From Hyphomicrobiales bacterium (GTDB lineage: Bacteria > Pseudomonadota > Alphaproteobacteria > Rhizobiales > Beijerinckiaceae), in contig JAGWTA010000012.1 in assembly GCA_028869185.1 (NCBI GenBank), positions 1-64,000 of the forward strand: DNA of 64,000 nucleotides, in the 5' to 3' direction. The notes under the pieces are model-generated. The model searched no databases, had not been told where the DNA came from, and worked only from the letters and a program-made list of their open reading frames with translations. A program made the translations under genes and the position numbers. Within the stretch, counting starts at the first letter, position 1, and each line of letters starts with the position of its first letter. This document shows positions 56,513 to 64,000 of the stretch, piece by piece.

Positions 56513-57489
56513 GCGCCGTCCGTCACAGATTGCGCATCGGGCGGGCCCCCCGTCTCGCCGATGCTTTCGGCAACCAGATACAGCGGGCGTCCCTTCACTT
56601 CGGCGAAGATGCGGCCGATATATTCGCCGAGAACGCCGAGCGACAGAAGCTGCACGCCGGCAAAGAACGTGACCGACACGACGAGCGTCGCAAAGCCGGG
56701 CACGTCGACGCCGTAGAGAATGGTCTGTCCGACGAAATAAAGCGCCATCGCCAGCGCGATCACCGAAATCACGACGCCGACGAAGGTCCAGACCATCAGC
56801 GGAATCGTCGAGAAGGACATCAGCCCGTCGAGCGCAAAACGCGTCAGCTTGCTATAGGTGAATTTCGATGTGCCGCTGGCGCGCTCGGCGACATCGAACG
56901 GCACGCCGATCGACTTGAAGCCGATCCAGGCGTACAGGCCTTTCGAGAACCGCGCGCGCTCGCGCATCCTGTTCAGCGCGTTGACGGCGACGCGGTCGAG
57001 CAGGCGAAAGTCGCCCGCGCCCGGCGGCAGCGCCGTCTCGCCGAAACGGTCGAACAGCCGGTAGAAGCGCTGCGTCAGCGCTTGCCGCACGCGCGAGTCG
57101 CCGGAGCGGCTGCGCCGGACGCCATAAATGTTCTGGTAGCCCTGCCGCCACAGCGCGACCATCTGCTCGATTGTTTCGGGCGGATGCTGCAGATCGGAAT
57201 CCATGATGACCACCGCCGCGCCGCGCGCAGCGTCGAGGCCGGCGGCGATGGCGATTTCCTTCCCGAAGTTGCGGCTGAAGGACAGGCCGCGCACGCGGGG
57301 ATCGGCTGCATGCGCGGCGCGTATATGTCCCAGCGTGCCGTCCTGCGAGCCGTCGTCGACGAGGATGATTTCGTAAGGCAGGCCGCAGCGTTCCAGCACC
57401 GGCCTCAGCCGCGCCAGCAACGGGTCGATATTCTCCGCCTCGTTGAAAACGGGCGCGACGACCGTCAATTGCGGCGCCGGTTCGGCCAA
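56509..57489 (-). CDS. GT2 glycosyltransferase, polyisoprenyl-phosphate type
   Basis: 326 residues from a TTG at 57489, with an AGGAG site six bases upstream; no nearer ATG exists. The GT-A core has LTVVAPVFNEAEN, VDDGSQDGTLGH, MDSDLQHPPETIEQM (DxD), DRFGET and YAWIGFKSIGVPFDV. Two C-terminal membrane helices (about 235-300) anchor it. It resembles GtrB/ArnC/DPM1, which charge undecaprenyl phosphate with a sugar. It is coupled to murJ by a four-base overlap, suggesting an envelope role. Confidence 0.9.
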   Translation of the reverse strand: MAEPAPQLTVVAPVFNEAENIDPLLARLRPVLERCGLPYEIILVDDGSQDGTLGHIRAAHAADPRVRGLSFSRNFGKEIAIAAGLDAARGAAVVIMDSDLQHPPETIEQMVALWRQGYQNIYGVRRSRSGDSRVRQALTQRFYRLFDRFGETALPPGAGDFRLLDRVAVNALNRMRERARFSKGLYAWIGFKSIGVPFDVAERASGTSKFTYSKLTRFALDGLMSFSTIPLMVWTFVGVVISVIALAMALYFVGQTILYGVDVPGFATLVVSVTFFAGVQLLSLGVLGEYIGRIFAEVKGRPLYLVAESIGETGGPPDAQSVTDGA

Positions 57490-57597
57490 TTTTCGCTCCT
57501 GTTCGCAGGAATGCTGTAGGCGGCGGCGCAAGAATGCGCAAGAACGGTTCGGCGGCGCCACACGCAAACCCGCCGCTTTCGCCGTCCAGGACCAGCC

Positions 57598-58437
57598 ATG
57601 CCGCAGCAATTCGCCTTCACGCTTTGCGCCGACGATTACGGCATGACGCCCGCCGTCAGCGCGGGCATTCTCGAGGCGGCCGCGGCCGGCCGCATCAGTT
57701 GCGCGTCGGCCATGGCCAATATGGCGGATTGGCCGCGCGCCGCCGCCGCCTGGCGCGCCGCCGCGCCCCGCGCAAGCCTTGGCCTGCATTTCAATCTGAC
57801 GCTCGCTGCGCCGCTTGCGCCCATGCCCGCCCTCGCGCCGGGCGGGGGGCTTCCGGCGCTGCCCGCCATCGCGGCTGCCGCGCTGCGCAGCGCATTGCCG
57901 CTGGCCGAAATCGAAGCGGAGGCGGGCCGGCAGATCGACGCCTTCCGGCAGGCGTTCGGCGCCGATCCCGCCCATATCGACGGGCACCAGCACGTGCATG
58001 CGCTTCCGGGCGTGCGCCGCGCGTTTTTTGCAGCCTTGCGCCGGGCTGGATTGCAGGGCGTTTTGCTGCGCGACAGTTCAGACCGGCCCGCGCGCATCGC
58101 CCGGCGCAAGGCGCTCGCCGCCAAGGCGATGCAGGTGAATGCATTGACCTTTGGTTTTCGCGCGGCCGCGCGCAAGGCGGGCTTTGCGCTCAACGATGGT
58201 TTCGCCGGCTATTCCTCGTTCGCTGCGCAAGCCGTGGGCGCCGAACTTTTCGGCTCGTATCTGATCGCGCCGGGCCCGCGCCATCTCGTCATGTGCCATC
58301 CCGGCCATATCGACGAGGCGCTGCGTCGCCTCGATCCTGTTGTCGATTCGCGCCCGGCCGAACTCGCATTTCTGCTCTCTCCGCAATTTTTGGACCTGTT
58401 GACGGCGCGCGGGGCGCGTCTTTCGCCGTCTGGTTAA
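57598..58437 (+). CDS. hpnK: ChbG/HpnK-type deacetylase
   Basis: 279 residues of the YdjC/ChbG/HpnK family. Metal-binding blocks are CADDYG near residue 11, GLHFNLT near 60, DGHQHVH near 125 and CHPGHID near 235. HpnK is associated with hopanoid biosynthesis, though some members deacetylate chito-oligosaccharides. No other hpn genes are nearby, so the hopanoid link is inferred. It is divergent from the glycosyltransferase (108-base gap). Confidence 0.88.
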   Translation: MPQQFAFTLCADDYGMTPAVSAGILEAAAAGRISCASAMANMADWPRAAAAWRAAAPRASLGLHFNLTLAAPLAPMPALAPGGGLPALPAIAAAALRSALPLAEIEAEAGRQIDAFRQAFGADPAHIDGHQHVHALPGVRRAFFAALRRAGLQGVLLRDSSDRPARIARRKALAAKAMQVNALTFGFRAAARKAGFALNDGFAGYSSFAAQAVGAELFGSYLIAPGPRHLVMCHPGHIDEALRRLDPVVDSRPAELAFLLSPQFLDLLTARGARLSPSG

Positions 58438-58506
58438 GGCGGTCTTAACTCCGCCGGCGCAAAACTGAATGCGCCGCATCTTGCGCGGCCCGCCGGTTGT
58501 CGCTTC

Positions 58507-60105
58507 ATGTCCTTTGCCGCAAAATTTCTCGCCCGCAATCCCGGCGCCGCTTCGGCGTCCGCCCCGCGCATTTCCTCGCTGCGCAATTCGGTGACGCTAG
58601 TCGCCACGGGCTTTGTCGGCGCTCTTGCCGTCACCGCCGCGCTGGCCTTTGGCTGGCGCAACTGGACGCATGCGCGCGAAAATTTCGCGGCGGAAATCGC
58701 CCGCAGCGCCGAGATGGTCGGGCCGGCCCTGGCGGCGGCGCCAGACGCCGCAACCGCGCGGCGGCTGCTTGATGGCTTTGTCTCCGCTTCTCTGGCTGAT
58801 CGCGCCGTGCTGGTTGCGCCCGGCGGGGAGATCGTGGCGAGCGCGGGCGTCGACGCCGCGCAGGCGAAATATCTGCTGGCTCAGGCCGGCGATGGCGACG
58901 TCATCGTGCGGCCGACGCCCAATGGCGGGCGCATCGCCTTTCACGCCGATTTCGGCGCCGTGGACAAGGCCGCGCTGAACGAATTGCTGGTCGCGCTGGG
59001 CGTGGGCCTGCTGACCGTCGCCGGCGTCGCGGCGGCGCTTCATCAATTGATCGGCCGCGTGGTTGGGCCTATCGACCGCCTGACCGAAACCATGCGGACG
59101 CTGCGCGACGGCGACCTCAACGTGCACGTGCCGCATCAAAAGCGCTCGGACGAGGTCGGCGAGCTTGCCCGCGCCATCGAGTTTTTCAAACAAAGCCTGC
59201 TCGACCGCGGCGCGTTGCAGAATGCAGCCGAGGACAAGCGCGCCGAGGAAGCCGCGCGCAGCGATCTGCTCGAACGGCTGATCGGAGAATTCCGCACCAA
59301 CGTGCGCGGCGTTTTGCAGAATGTCGATGCGCAAAGCGATCAGATGGCCCTGGCCGCCGACAGCCTTTCGGCCATCGCGCGCCAGTCCAATGAACGCGCC
59401 GGCCGGGTCGCCGCAGGCGCCCAGGAAGCATCCAACAATTTCGCGGTCGTCGCGCACGCCTCCGAGGAATTGTTCCAGTCCATCGCGGAAATCGAGACGC
59501 AGATCGTGCGCGCGCGCCAGCATGTTCAAGATGCGGCCGCGACGACGGTCGACACGACGACGACTATCGCCGGTCTTGCGCAAAAGGCCAATTCCATTGG
59601 CGAAATCGTCACGCTCATTCAGGCGATCGCCGGCCAGACCAACCTTCTGGCGCTCAACGCCACCATCGAGGCGGCGCGCGCGGGGGCCGCGGGCAGGGGC
59701 TTTGCCGTCGTCGCGCAGGAAGTGAAGGCCCTCGCCAACCAGACAGCGCACGCAACCGACCGCATCGCCGAATATGTCGACGCGATCCAGCAGGCGACGC
59801 AAAGCTCGGTCAACGCCATCGCGTCCATCGCGACGAAAATGAAACAGGCGGAAAACTTTACGGCCTCCATTGCCGTCGCGGTCGAACAGCAGGGCGCCGC
59901 CACCAACGAAATCGCCCGCTCCATCGGGGAGGCCGCGCGCGGCGCGACCGACATTGCCACGACGATGGGCGGCCTGAAATCTTCGGTCAGCGAGACCGAT
60001 CAATCGGCGGCGCAGGTCCATCAGGCCGCCGGCGACATGGCGTCCGAATCGCGCCGCATGAACGAGGCGGTCGAAGCCTTCCTGCGCAGGGTTGCGAGCG
60101 CCTGA
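58507..60105 (+). CDS. Methyl-accepting chemotaxis protein
   Basis: 532 residues. Transmembrane helices at about 28-50 and 158-182 bracket a periplasmic sensor of about 105 residues without a recognised fold. A HAMP domain (about 183-235) and the signalling coiled coil follow, with the conserved hairpin [24 protein letters not shown] near 390. No C-terminal pentapeptide for CheR docking. The ligand is unknown. It begins 69 bases after hpnK on the same strand. Confidence 0.93.
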   Translation: MSFAAKFLARNPGAASASAPRISSLRNSVTLVATGFVGALAVTAALAFGWRNWTHARENFAAEIARSAEMVGPALAAAPDAATARRLLDGFVSASLADRAVLVAPGGEIVASAGVDAAQAKYLLAQAGDGDVIVRPTPNGGRIAFHADFGAVDKAALNELLVALGVGLLTVAGVAAALHQLIGRVVGPIDRLTETMRTLRDGDLNVHVPHQKRSDEVGELARAIEFFKQSLLDRGALQNAAEDKRAEEAARSDLLERLIGEFRTNVRGVLQNVDAQSDQMALAADSLSAIARQSNERAGRVAAGAQEASNNFAVVAHASEELFQSIAEIETQIVRARQHVQDAAATTVDTTTTIAGLAQKANSIGEIVTLIQAIAGQTNLLALNATIEAARAGAAGRGFAVVAQEVKALANQTAHATDRIAEYVDAIQQATQSSVNAIASIATKMKQAENFTASIAVAVEQQGAATNEIARSIGEAARGATDIATTMGGLKSSVSETDQSAAQVHQAAGDMASESRRMNEAVEAFLRRVASA

Positions 60106-60191
60106 GGCGCGACGGCGCCGTCAGGGAAACCTTCTCTCAACATTTTGCTTTCATCATCACGCTCCGTCTTTGGGGACGCGGGACGATTTCG

Positions 60192-61649
60192 ATGTTTGCA
60201 TTTTTGACGACGAAACTGCGCGCGATGCGCGCCAGCGCCTCCGGTTCGGCGGCGCTGATGTTCGCTTTTGCCTCTCTGGCCCTTGTCACGATGGTCGCGG
60301 TGGCGATCGATTTCAGTCAGATGCAGAAGACCAAAGCAAAGGTTCAGGCGGCGCTGGACGCCGCCGCGCTCGCGGCGGCCAACGGCAGCGTCATCAATGC
60401 ATCCAACACGCTCGCACAACAGCAGGCCGCCTCCGCCGCCGTCGCGCAACGCGTTTTCGCCGCGCAACTGCCCGGGGAGGTCACGACGGTGAGCCCGCTC
60501 TCCGTGCAGGTGACCAAGCCGAGCAACGCTTATCAGGTCGCCTTGTCCTATCAGGGCCTTGCGCCGCAGACCTTCGCGCGCATTCTCCATTTCAACGCGC
60601 CTGTCGGCGGCAAAGCCGTCGCCAGCTATACGCCGGGCGGCGCGGCCTTCGTGAACATCTATATTCTGGTGGACGTCTCGACATCCATGGGGCTCGGCGC
60701 GGACGCAACCGATCAAAGCAACATGGTCAACGATACGCAGATCAATTGCGCGATCGCCTGCCACGGATCGGGATCGGGGACGGATACGATCGCCATCGCC
60801 AAGAGCAAGGGCTACACGTTGCGCATCGACATCGTGCGCAATGCGATCCAGACAGCGATACAGCAGGCGCAGGCGACAGCGCTCGCCTCCGGCGCGACGA
60901 TCCAGATCGGCATCTACACATTCGCCGATACGTTCAACACGCTGGCGCCGCTCTCGACGAATTACGGCGCGCTTCTGACGAGCGCCGCAAATCTCGACAT
61001 CGCCACCTATGATTCGGGCTCATCGCAGGGCTATGCGCTCAAACAGCTGAACGCAATCATTCAGGCCAATGGCGCAGGCTCGGGCGCAACCGCCAGCACG
61101 CCGGCGTCGTTTGTGATGTTGCTGACGGACGGCGTGGCCAACGCCACCGACAATCAGGCGGGCAACGTGTGGACGACATCGGGCAACGCCATGCCGGCCT
61201 ATACGGGCGGCGCCTGCTGGCCGGGTCAATCGCTGCCCGCCGACACCGGGCCTTATTTCGGCCCTTCCGGCGCGCCCGTCTCCGGCGCCTGCGTGCCAAA
61301 TCCCTATCAGGCTTCGCCCGCGCATCTGGGCGACAACGAGATGCAGATTTCTCCGCTTGATCCCGGCTATTGCGCGGCGACCAAGGCGCTGAACGTCACG
61401 CTGATGACGCTCTACACGACCTACGTTCTCACGCCTGCCTATACCGGTTCGGCGACCGATGCGCTGACCGGCGACTGGCGCTATCCCTACATCCAGCAAT
61501 ATGTGATTCCGAAAATCGCCCCTGCGATGCAGGCCTGCGCCTCGGGATCGAGCAACGCGTTTGTCGCGTCCGACTCCGCAAGCATAAAGAGCGCTGTCGC
61601 CGCGATGACGAACAGCGCTCTTTCCTCGATACCCAAACTCACCCGCTGA
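60192..61649 (+). CDS. TadG-like protein with von Willebrand A domain (orphan 3)
   Basis: 485 residues. The N-terminal TadG pattern (GSAALMFAFASLALVTMVAVAIDFSQM) is followed by a VWA-type region with the MIDAS motif DVSTSMG near 162, later VMLLTDGVAN near 312 and a Thr/Ser-rich C-terminus. A cysteine-bearing middle part (INCAIACHGSGSGTD) suggests disulfides. It lies 86 bases after the chemoreceptor on the same strand. A GACGGCGCCGTC palindrome (60111-60122) separates the two. A surface adhesion or pilus role is inferred. Confidence 0.85.
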   Translation: MFAFLTTKLRAMRASASGSAALMFAFASLALVTMVAVAIDFSQMQKTKAKVQAALDAAALAAANGSVINASNTLAQQQAASAAVAQRVFAAQLPGEVTTVSPLSVQVTKPSNAYQVALSYQGLAPQTFARILHFNAPVGGKAVASYTPGGAAFVNIYILVDVSTSMGLGADATDQSNMVNDTQINCAIACHGSGSGTDTIAIAKSKGYTLRIDIVRNAIQTAIQQAQATALASGATIQIGIYTFADTFNTLAPLSTNYGALLTSAANLDIATYDSGSSQGYALKQLNAIIQANGAGSGATASTPASFVMLLTDGVANATDNQAGNVWTTSGNAMPAYTGGACWPGQSLPADTGPYFGPSGAPVSGACVPNPYQASPAHLGDNEMQISPLDPGYCAATKALNVTLMTLYTTYVLTPAYTGSATDALTGDWRYPYIQQYVIPKIAPAMQACASGSSNAFVASDSASIKSAVAAMTNSALSSIPKLTR

Positions 61650-61664
61650 GCGGGCGGTTCAGCC

Positions 61665-62267
61665 TCAGCCGCGGGCCTTGGCGAACATTTCCTCGGCGTA
61701 TTCCCAGTTCACGAGATGGTCGAGGAACGCCTTGATGTAGTCGGGGCGACGGTTGCGGTAGTCGATGTAGTAGGAGTGCTCCCACACGTCGCAGCCCAGA
61801 ATGGGCTTGGCGCCGTGCACGAGCGGATTTTCGCCGTTCGGCGTTTTCATGACGACGGCCTTGCCGTCCTTGAGGGCGAGCCAGGCCCAGCCCGAGCCGA
61901 ACTGGCCGACGCCGGCGGCGACGAATTCTTCCTTCATCTTGTCGACCGAGCCCAGACCGTCGACGATCGCCTTTTCCAGCGCGCCGGGAATCTTGGAGCC
62001 GCCGCCATTGGGCTTCATCCATTTCCAGAAATGCAGGTGGTTGTAATGCTGGGCGGCGTTGTTGAAGAGCGGCGCGTTCTTGCCGAAGGAGCCGACGACG
62101 ACCTCCTCCAGCGATTTGCCGGCGAATTCGCCCGTCGCGGTCAGTTCGTTGGTCTTGTCGACATAAGCCTTGTGATGCTTGTCGTGATGATATTCCAGCG
62201 TTTCCTTGGACATATAGGGCTGAAGCGCCTCATAGGCGTAAGGAAGCTGCGGCAATGTGAAAGACAT
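61665..62267 (-). CDS. sodB: Superoxide dismutase (Fe-type)
   Basis: 200 residues from the ATG at 62267. The metal ligands lie in ALQPYMSKETLEYHHDKHHK, FNNAAQHYNHLHFW and DVWEHSYYIDYRN. The glutamine in NNAAQHYNH is at the Fe-type second-shell position. It removes superoxide in the cytoplasm. A longer frame to 62366 is arginine-rich and not supported. It converges on the TadG-like gene with 15 bases between stops. Confidence 0.95.
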   Translation of the reverse strand: MSFTLPQLPYAYEALQPYMSKETLEYHHDKHHKAYVDKTNELTATGEFAGKSLEEVVVGSFGKNAPLFNNAAQHYNHLHFWKWMKPNGGGSKIPGALEKAIVDGLGSVDKMKEEFVAAGVGQFGSGWAWLALKDGKAVVMKTPNGENPLVHGAKPILGCDVWEHSYYIDYRNRRPDYIKAFLDHLVNWEYAEEMFAKARG

Positions 62268-62488
62268 GAGTTTCTCCCGAAAAAGGGGCCGCGCCGGGTC
62301 GTGGGATTCCGGACGCAACCAATGGCCTCGGCCCGCTGGCGCGGCCCGGACTCTGCGCCAAATCATACAGACATGAGGCTCTCTGTCGACGCTTTTGCAG
62401 TCCCGGTTTTGCCGTTTTTGCGCTTTCTGCAGAATTTATTATCCTTAAGGGCTTATATCCTTGCGCGTGTAGTTCCGAGGGCCCGCTG

Positions 62489-63730
62489 TTGAGTCGCATA
62501 ATCGATTGGTCATTGCTCGCCATCGGCGCCCTTCTGGCGTTGCTGGGCGTCTATTGGCAGTTTCGCGGCTGGGACATGCTCCAGTCCGAACGCGGGATGG
62601 CGATGGCCACCGCAGGCGCGATTTATCTTGCGGCCGGCCTGCTCATCGTTGCGCTCGCGCGCGTGGCGATGTTGATGCATGCGCGCCCGGCGGAAGCTGC
62701 GCCGGCGGCGGCCGCATGGACGGCGACACCCGTCGCGACAACTGCGCCTGCCGCAGCGCCCCTTGCGCCGATGGAGCCTGCATTCGCTGGCCCGGCGCAT
62801 GATTATCACGATTATCATGAGGAGCCGGCGCCGATGGCTCCGCCGCCTGCGCCCAGGGCGCCGGAGCCCGATCCGGCGCCCCGCCTGCCCAAACATGAAA
62901 TAGACGCCGTCGACGACGCTTTCGAAGCCGAGATCGCCGCTGCGGCGCTCGGCGGCGCGAGCGCGCATCATCACGCCGATCATGCGGCGCAAGAGCCTGC
63001 CGTGTTGTCCGAGCGGCATTCGCCGGAGCCGCCGCCACCTCCGCCGCCGCCGCCGCCGCCACCGCCGCAGTCCGCGCCGCGTGCGCGTATCGCGCCGGAG
63101 CCGCCGCCGACCGGCGGACGGCGCGTGAATGTTCCCCCGCCTTACGCGCCGCCGCGCCCTGTGACGCAGGAGGAGGCCGAGAGCGCGCCGCTCGACCTGC
63201 CGGATATCGACATCCCGATCTATCACGCGCCGGCGCCGCCGCCCGCGCCCGCGCCCTATTTCGAGCAGGACAAGCCTCCGGCTCCGCCGCCGACTGCTCA
63301 CGACTGGCTGGAAGCCTCGCGGCGCGTCGCCGAACGGGAAGGCCGCGTGTCCGACGAAGCGCAGGCGCTCAGCCATCAGGCCTCGCACGCGCCGCAACAT
63401 CAGGCCGCGCCCGCGCCGGAGCCGAAAGTCGCGCCAACGCAACCTGCGCCTGTCGCACCGCCGCCCGAGCCGCAGGTCGCGCATGCGCCCGCGCCGCCGC
63501 CGCCCGTCGAACAGCCCGCAGCGCCTGCGCCGCGCCCCGCGCCCGAGCCGCCGCCGCGCCGCACAGCGCCGCCCGATCCGCAGAACGATCAGGCGGTCGT
63601 CGGTCGCTACACGTCAGGCGACACGCTCTACACGATGTTCGCGGACGGCTCGATCGAAGCGCAGACGCCCGAGGGCGCGATGCGTTTCGGCTCGCTCGTC
63701 GAATTGCGCGCCTTTATCCAGAAACGCTGA
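62489..63730 (+). CDS. Proline-rich two-helix membrane protein
   Basis: 413 residues from a TTG at 62489 with GAGGG seven bases before it; no ATG is close. Two membrane helices at about 8-24 and 40-62 precede a very long Pro/Ala-rich, probably disordered segment that includes 13 consecutive prolines (bases 63028-63066). The last 45 residues form a compact domain (VVGRYTSGDTLYTMFADGSIEAQTPEGAMRFGSLVELRAFI). I do not recognise a named family, though TonB-like and polar-organising proteins share this layout. It converges with and overlaps the peptidase gene by 17 bases. Confidence 0.8.
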   Translation: MSRIIDWSLLAIGALLALLGVYWQFRGWDMLQSERGMAMATAGAIYLAAGLLIVALARVAMLMHARPAEAAPAAAAWTATPVATTAPAAAPLAPMEPAFAGPAHDYHDYHEEPAPMAPPPAPRAPEPDPAPRLPKHEIDAVDDAFEAEIAAAALGGASAHHHADHAAQEPAVLSERHSPEPPPPPPPPPPPPPQSAPRARIAPEPPPTGGRRVNVPPPYAPPRPVTQEEAESAPLDLPDIDIPIYHAPAPPPAPAPYFEQDKPPAPPPTAHDWLEASRRVAEREGRVSDEAQALSHQASHAPQHQAAPAPEPKVAPTQPAPVAPPPEPQVAHAPAPPPPVEQPAAPAPRPAPEPPPRRTAPPDPQNDQAVVGRYTSGDTLYTMFADGSIEAQTPEGAMRFGSLVELRAFIQKR

Positions 63731-64000
63731 AGGATCCCTTCGCCGCTTCGATCGCGAAAGCGTATTCGAGCGCGATTTCCTGCAGGCGATCGAAACGCCC
63801 CGCAGCGCCGCCGTGGCCTGCGTGCATGTTGGTGCGCAGCATCACGGGACCGCCGCCGGTCATGCGCTCGCGCAGCCGCGCGACCCATTTGGCCGGCTCC
63901 CAATATGTGACGCGCGGATCGGTGAGGCCGCCGAGCGCGAGGATCGGCGGATAGGCCTGCGCGCGCACATTGTCGTAAGGCGAGTAGGACAACATTGTCG
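63714..64000 (-). CDS. ptrB: Prolyl oligopeptidase (S9) / oligopeptidase B, C-terminal end only
   Basis: The reading frame is open at the right edge and ends at 63714. Its last 95 residues contain MLSYSPYDNV, GGLTDPRVTYWEPAKWVARLR, LRTNMHAGHGGAAGRFDRL and EYAFAIE, matching the oligopeptidase B catalytic C-terminus with the histidine in AGHGG. The peptidase cleaves short peptides after basic residues. The start lies outside the window. Confidence 0.9.
   Translation of the reverse strand, partial: TMLSYSPYDNVRAQAYPPILALGGLTDPRVTYWEPAKWVARLRERMTGGGPVMLRTNMHAGHGGAAGRFDRLQEIALEYAFAIEAAKGSFSVSG

Noticed and set aside
60111-60122. A terminator between the chemoreceptor and the third TadG-like gene
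   Set aside because: GACGGCGCCGTC is a perfect palindrome but has no loop space or T-run, so I only mention it.
62268-62488. A promoter for the proline-rich gene
   Set aside because: A TATTAT at 62437-62442 exists, but nearby TTGCCG and TTGCGC have wrong spacing (22 and 13).

Overview
The window is a GC-rich, gene-dense bacterial chromosome segment. Hopanoid-type HpnK, a TIGR02301-family protein, an RT0821/Lpp0805-type lipoprotein, separate alpha and beta glycyl-tRNA synthetase chains, and dispersed methylmalonyl-CoA mutase genes (mutB, mutA, meaB) together point to an alphaproteobacterium, most likely Hyphomicrobiales (Rhizobiales) and perhaps near the Beijerinckiaceae/Methylocystaceae. This placement is inferred from gene content and coding style; no rRNA or other marker gene in the window fixes it. 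I see no tRNA, rRNA, CRISPR array, integrase, transposase or phage module.

Layout. 1-0.6 kb: a more AT-rich, truncated LprI-like secreted protein. 0.7-10 kb: aroC, a transglutaminase-like protein, a phosphodiester-glycosidase-like protein divergent from an HTH-RibB-degenerate-RibA fusion, a large SPFH protein, a histone-deacetylase-fold amidohydrolase, an L,D-transpeptidase lipoprotein and a Tat-exported phosphoesterase. 10-14 kb: a MarR regulator divergent from an acyl-CoA ligase, a DUF1499 protein and an MBL hydrolase. 14-21 kb: a TadG-like protein, glyQ / CDGSH protein / glyS, a YghU-type GST and two small unknowns. 21-29 kb: a membrane-embedded patatin-like protein, a pdxH-NUDIX-TIGR02301 operon, a surface lipoprotein, a DUF255 thioredoxin-fold protein and an ABC-F ATPase. 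29-31.2 kb: a solitary AT-richer OLD-family ATPase/TOPRIM nuclease, the best candidate for acquired defence. 31.2-36.3 kb: mutB with a clear promoter, a small secreted protein coupled to a lytic transglycosylase, a DUF900 lipoprotein esterase and a LysE exporter. 36.3-44.4 kb: a long minus-strand run carrying livKHMGF, a YcxB-like protein, a PaaI-type thioesterase, meaB, terC and ygfZ. 44.5-53.5 kb: a dihydroorotase-like protein, an unusual radical SAM protein, mutA, an M20 peptidase, DUF1761 and a HerA-like ATPase. 53.5-64 kb: two more TadG-like proteins, a GT2-murJ pair divergent from hpnK, a chemoreceptor, sodB, a proline-rich membrane protein and the end of an oligopeptidase B-like gene.

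How genes may work together. mutB, mutA and meaB supply adenosylcobalamin-dependent methylmalonyl-CoA isomerisation and its G-protein chaperone, and the liv transporter, acyl-CoA ligase and thioesterase fit acyl-CoA and branched-chain metabolism. Envelope functions recur: L,D-transpeptidase, MurJ, a lytic transglycosylase, a lipid-linked sugar transferase, HpnK and several lipoproteins. Three orphan TadG-like proteins without a tad operon suggest accessory surface or pilus-associated proteins.

Most interesting items: a radical SAM protein with a SPASM-like cysteine motif in front of the core rather than behind it; an HTH domain fused to RibB with a zinc-less RibA-like domain; an SPFH protein with an internally duplicated module; the solitary OLD nuclease islet; and catalytic or metal-site substitutions in the transglutaminase-like (His to Asn) and dihydroorotase-like (first His of HxH to Gln) proteins. 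None of these is proven to be a new system from sequence alone.
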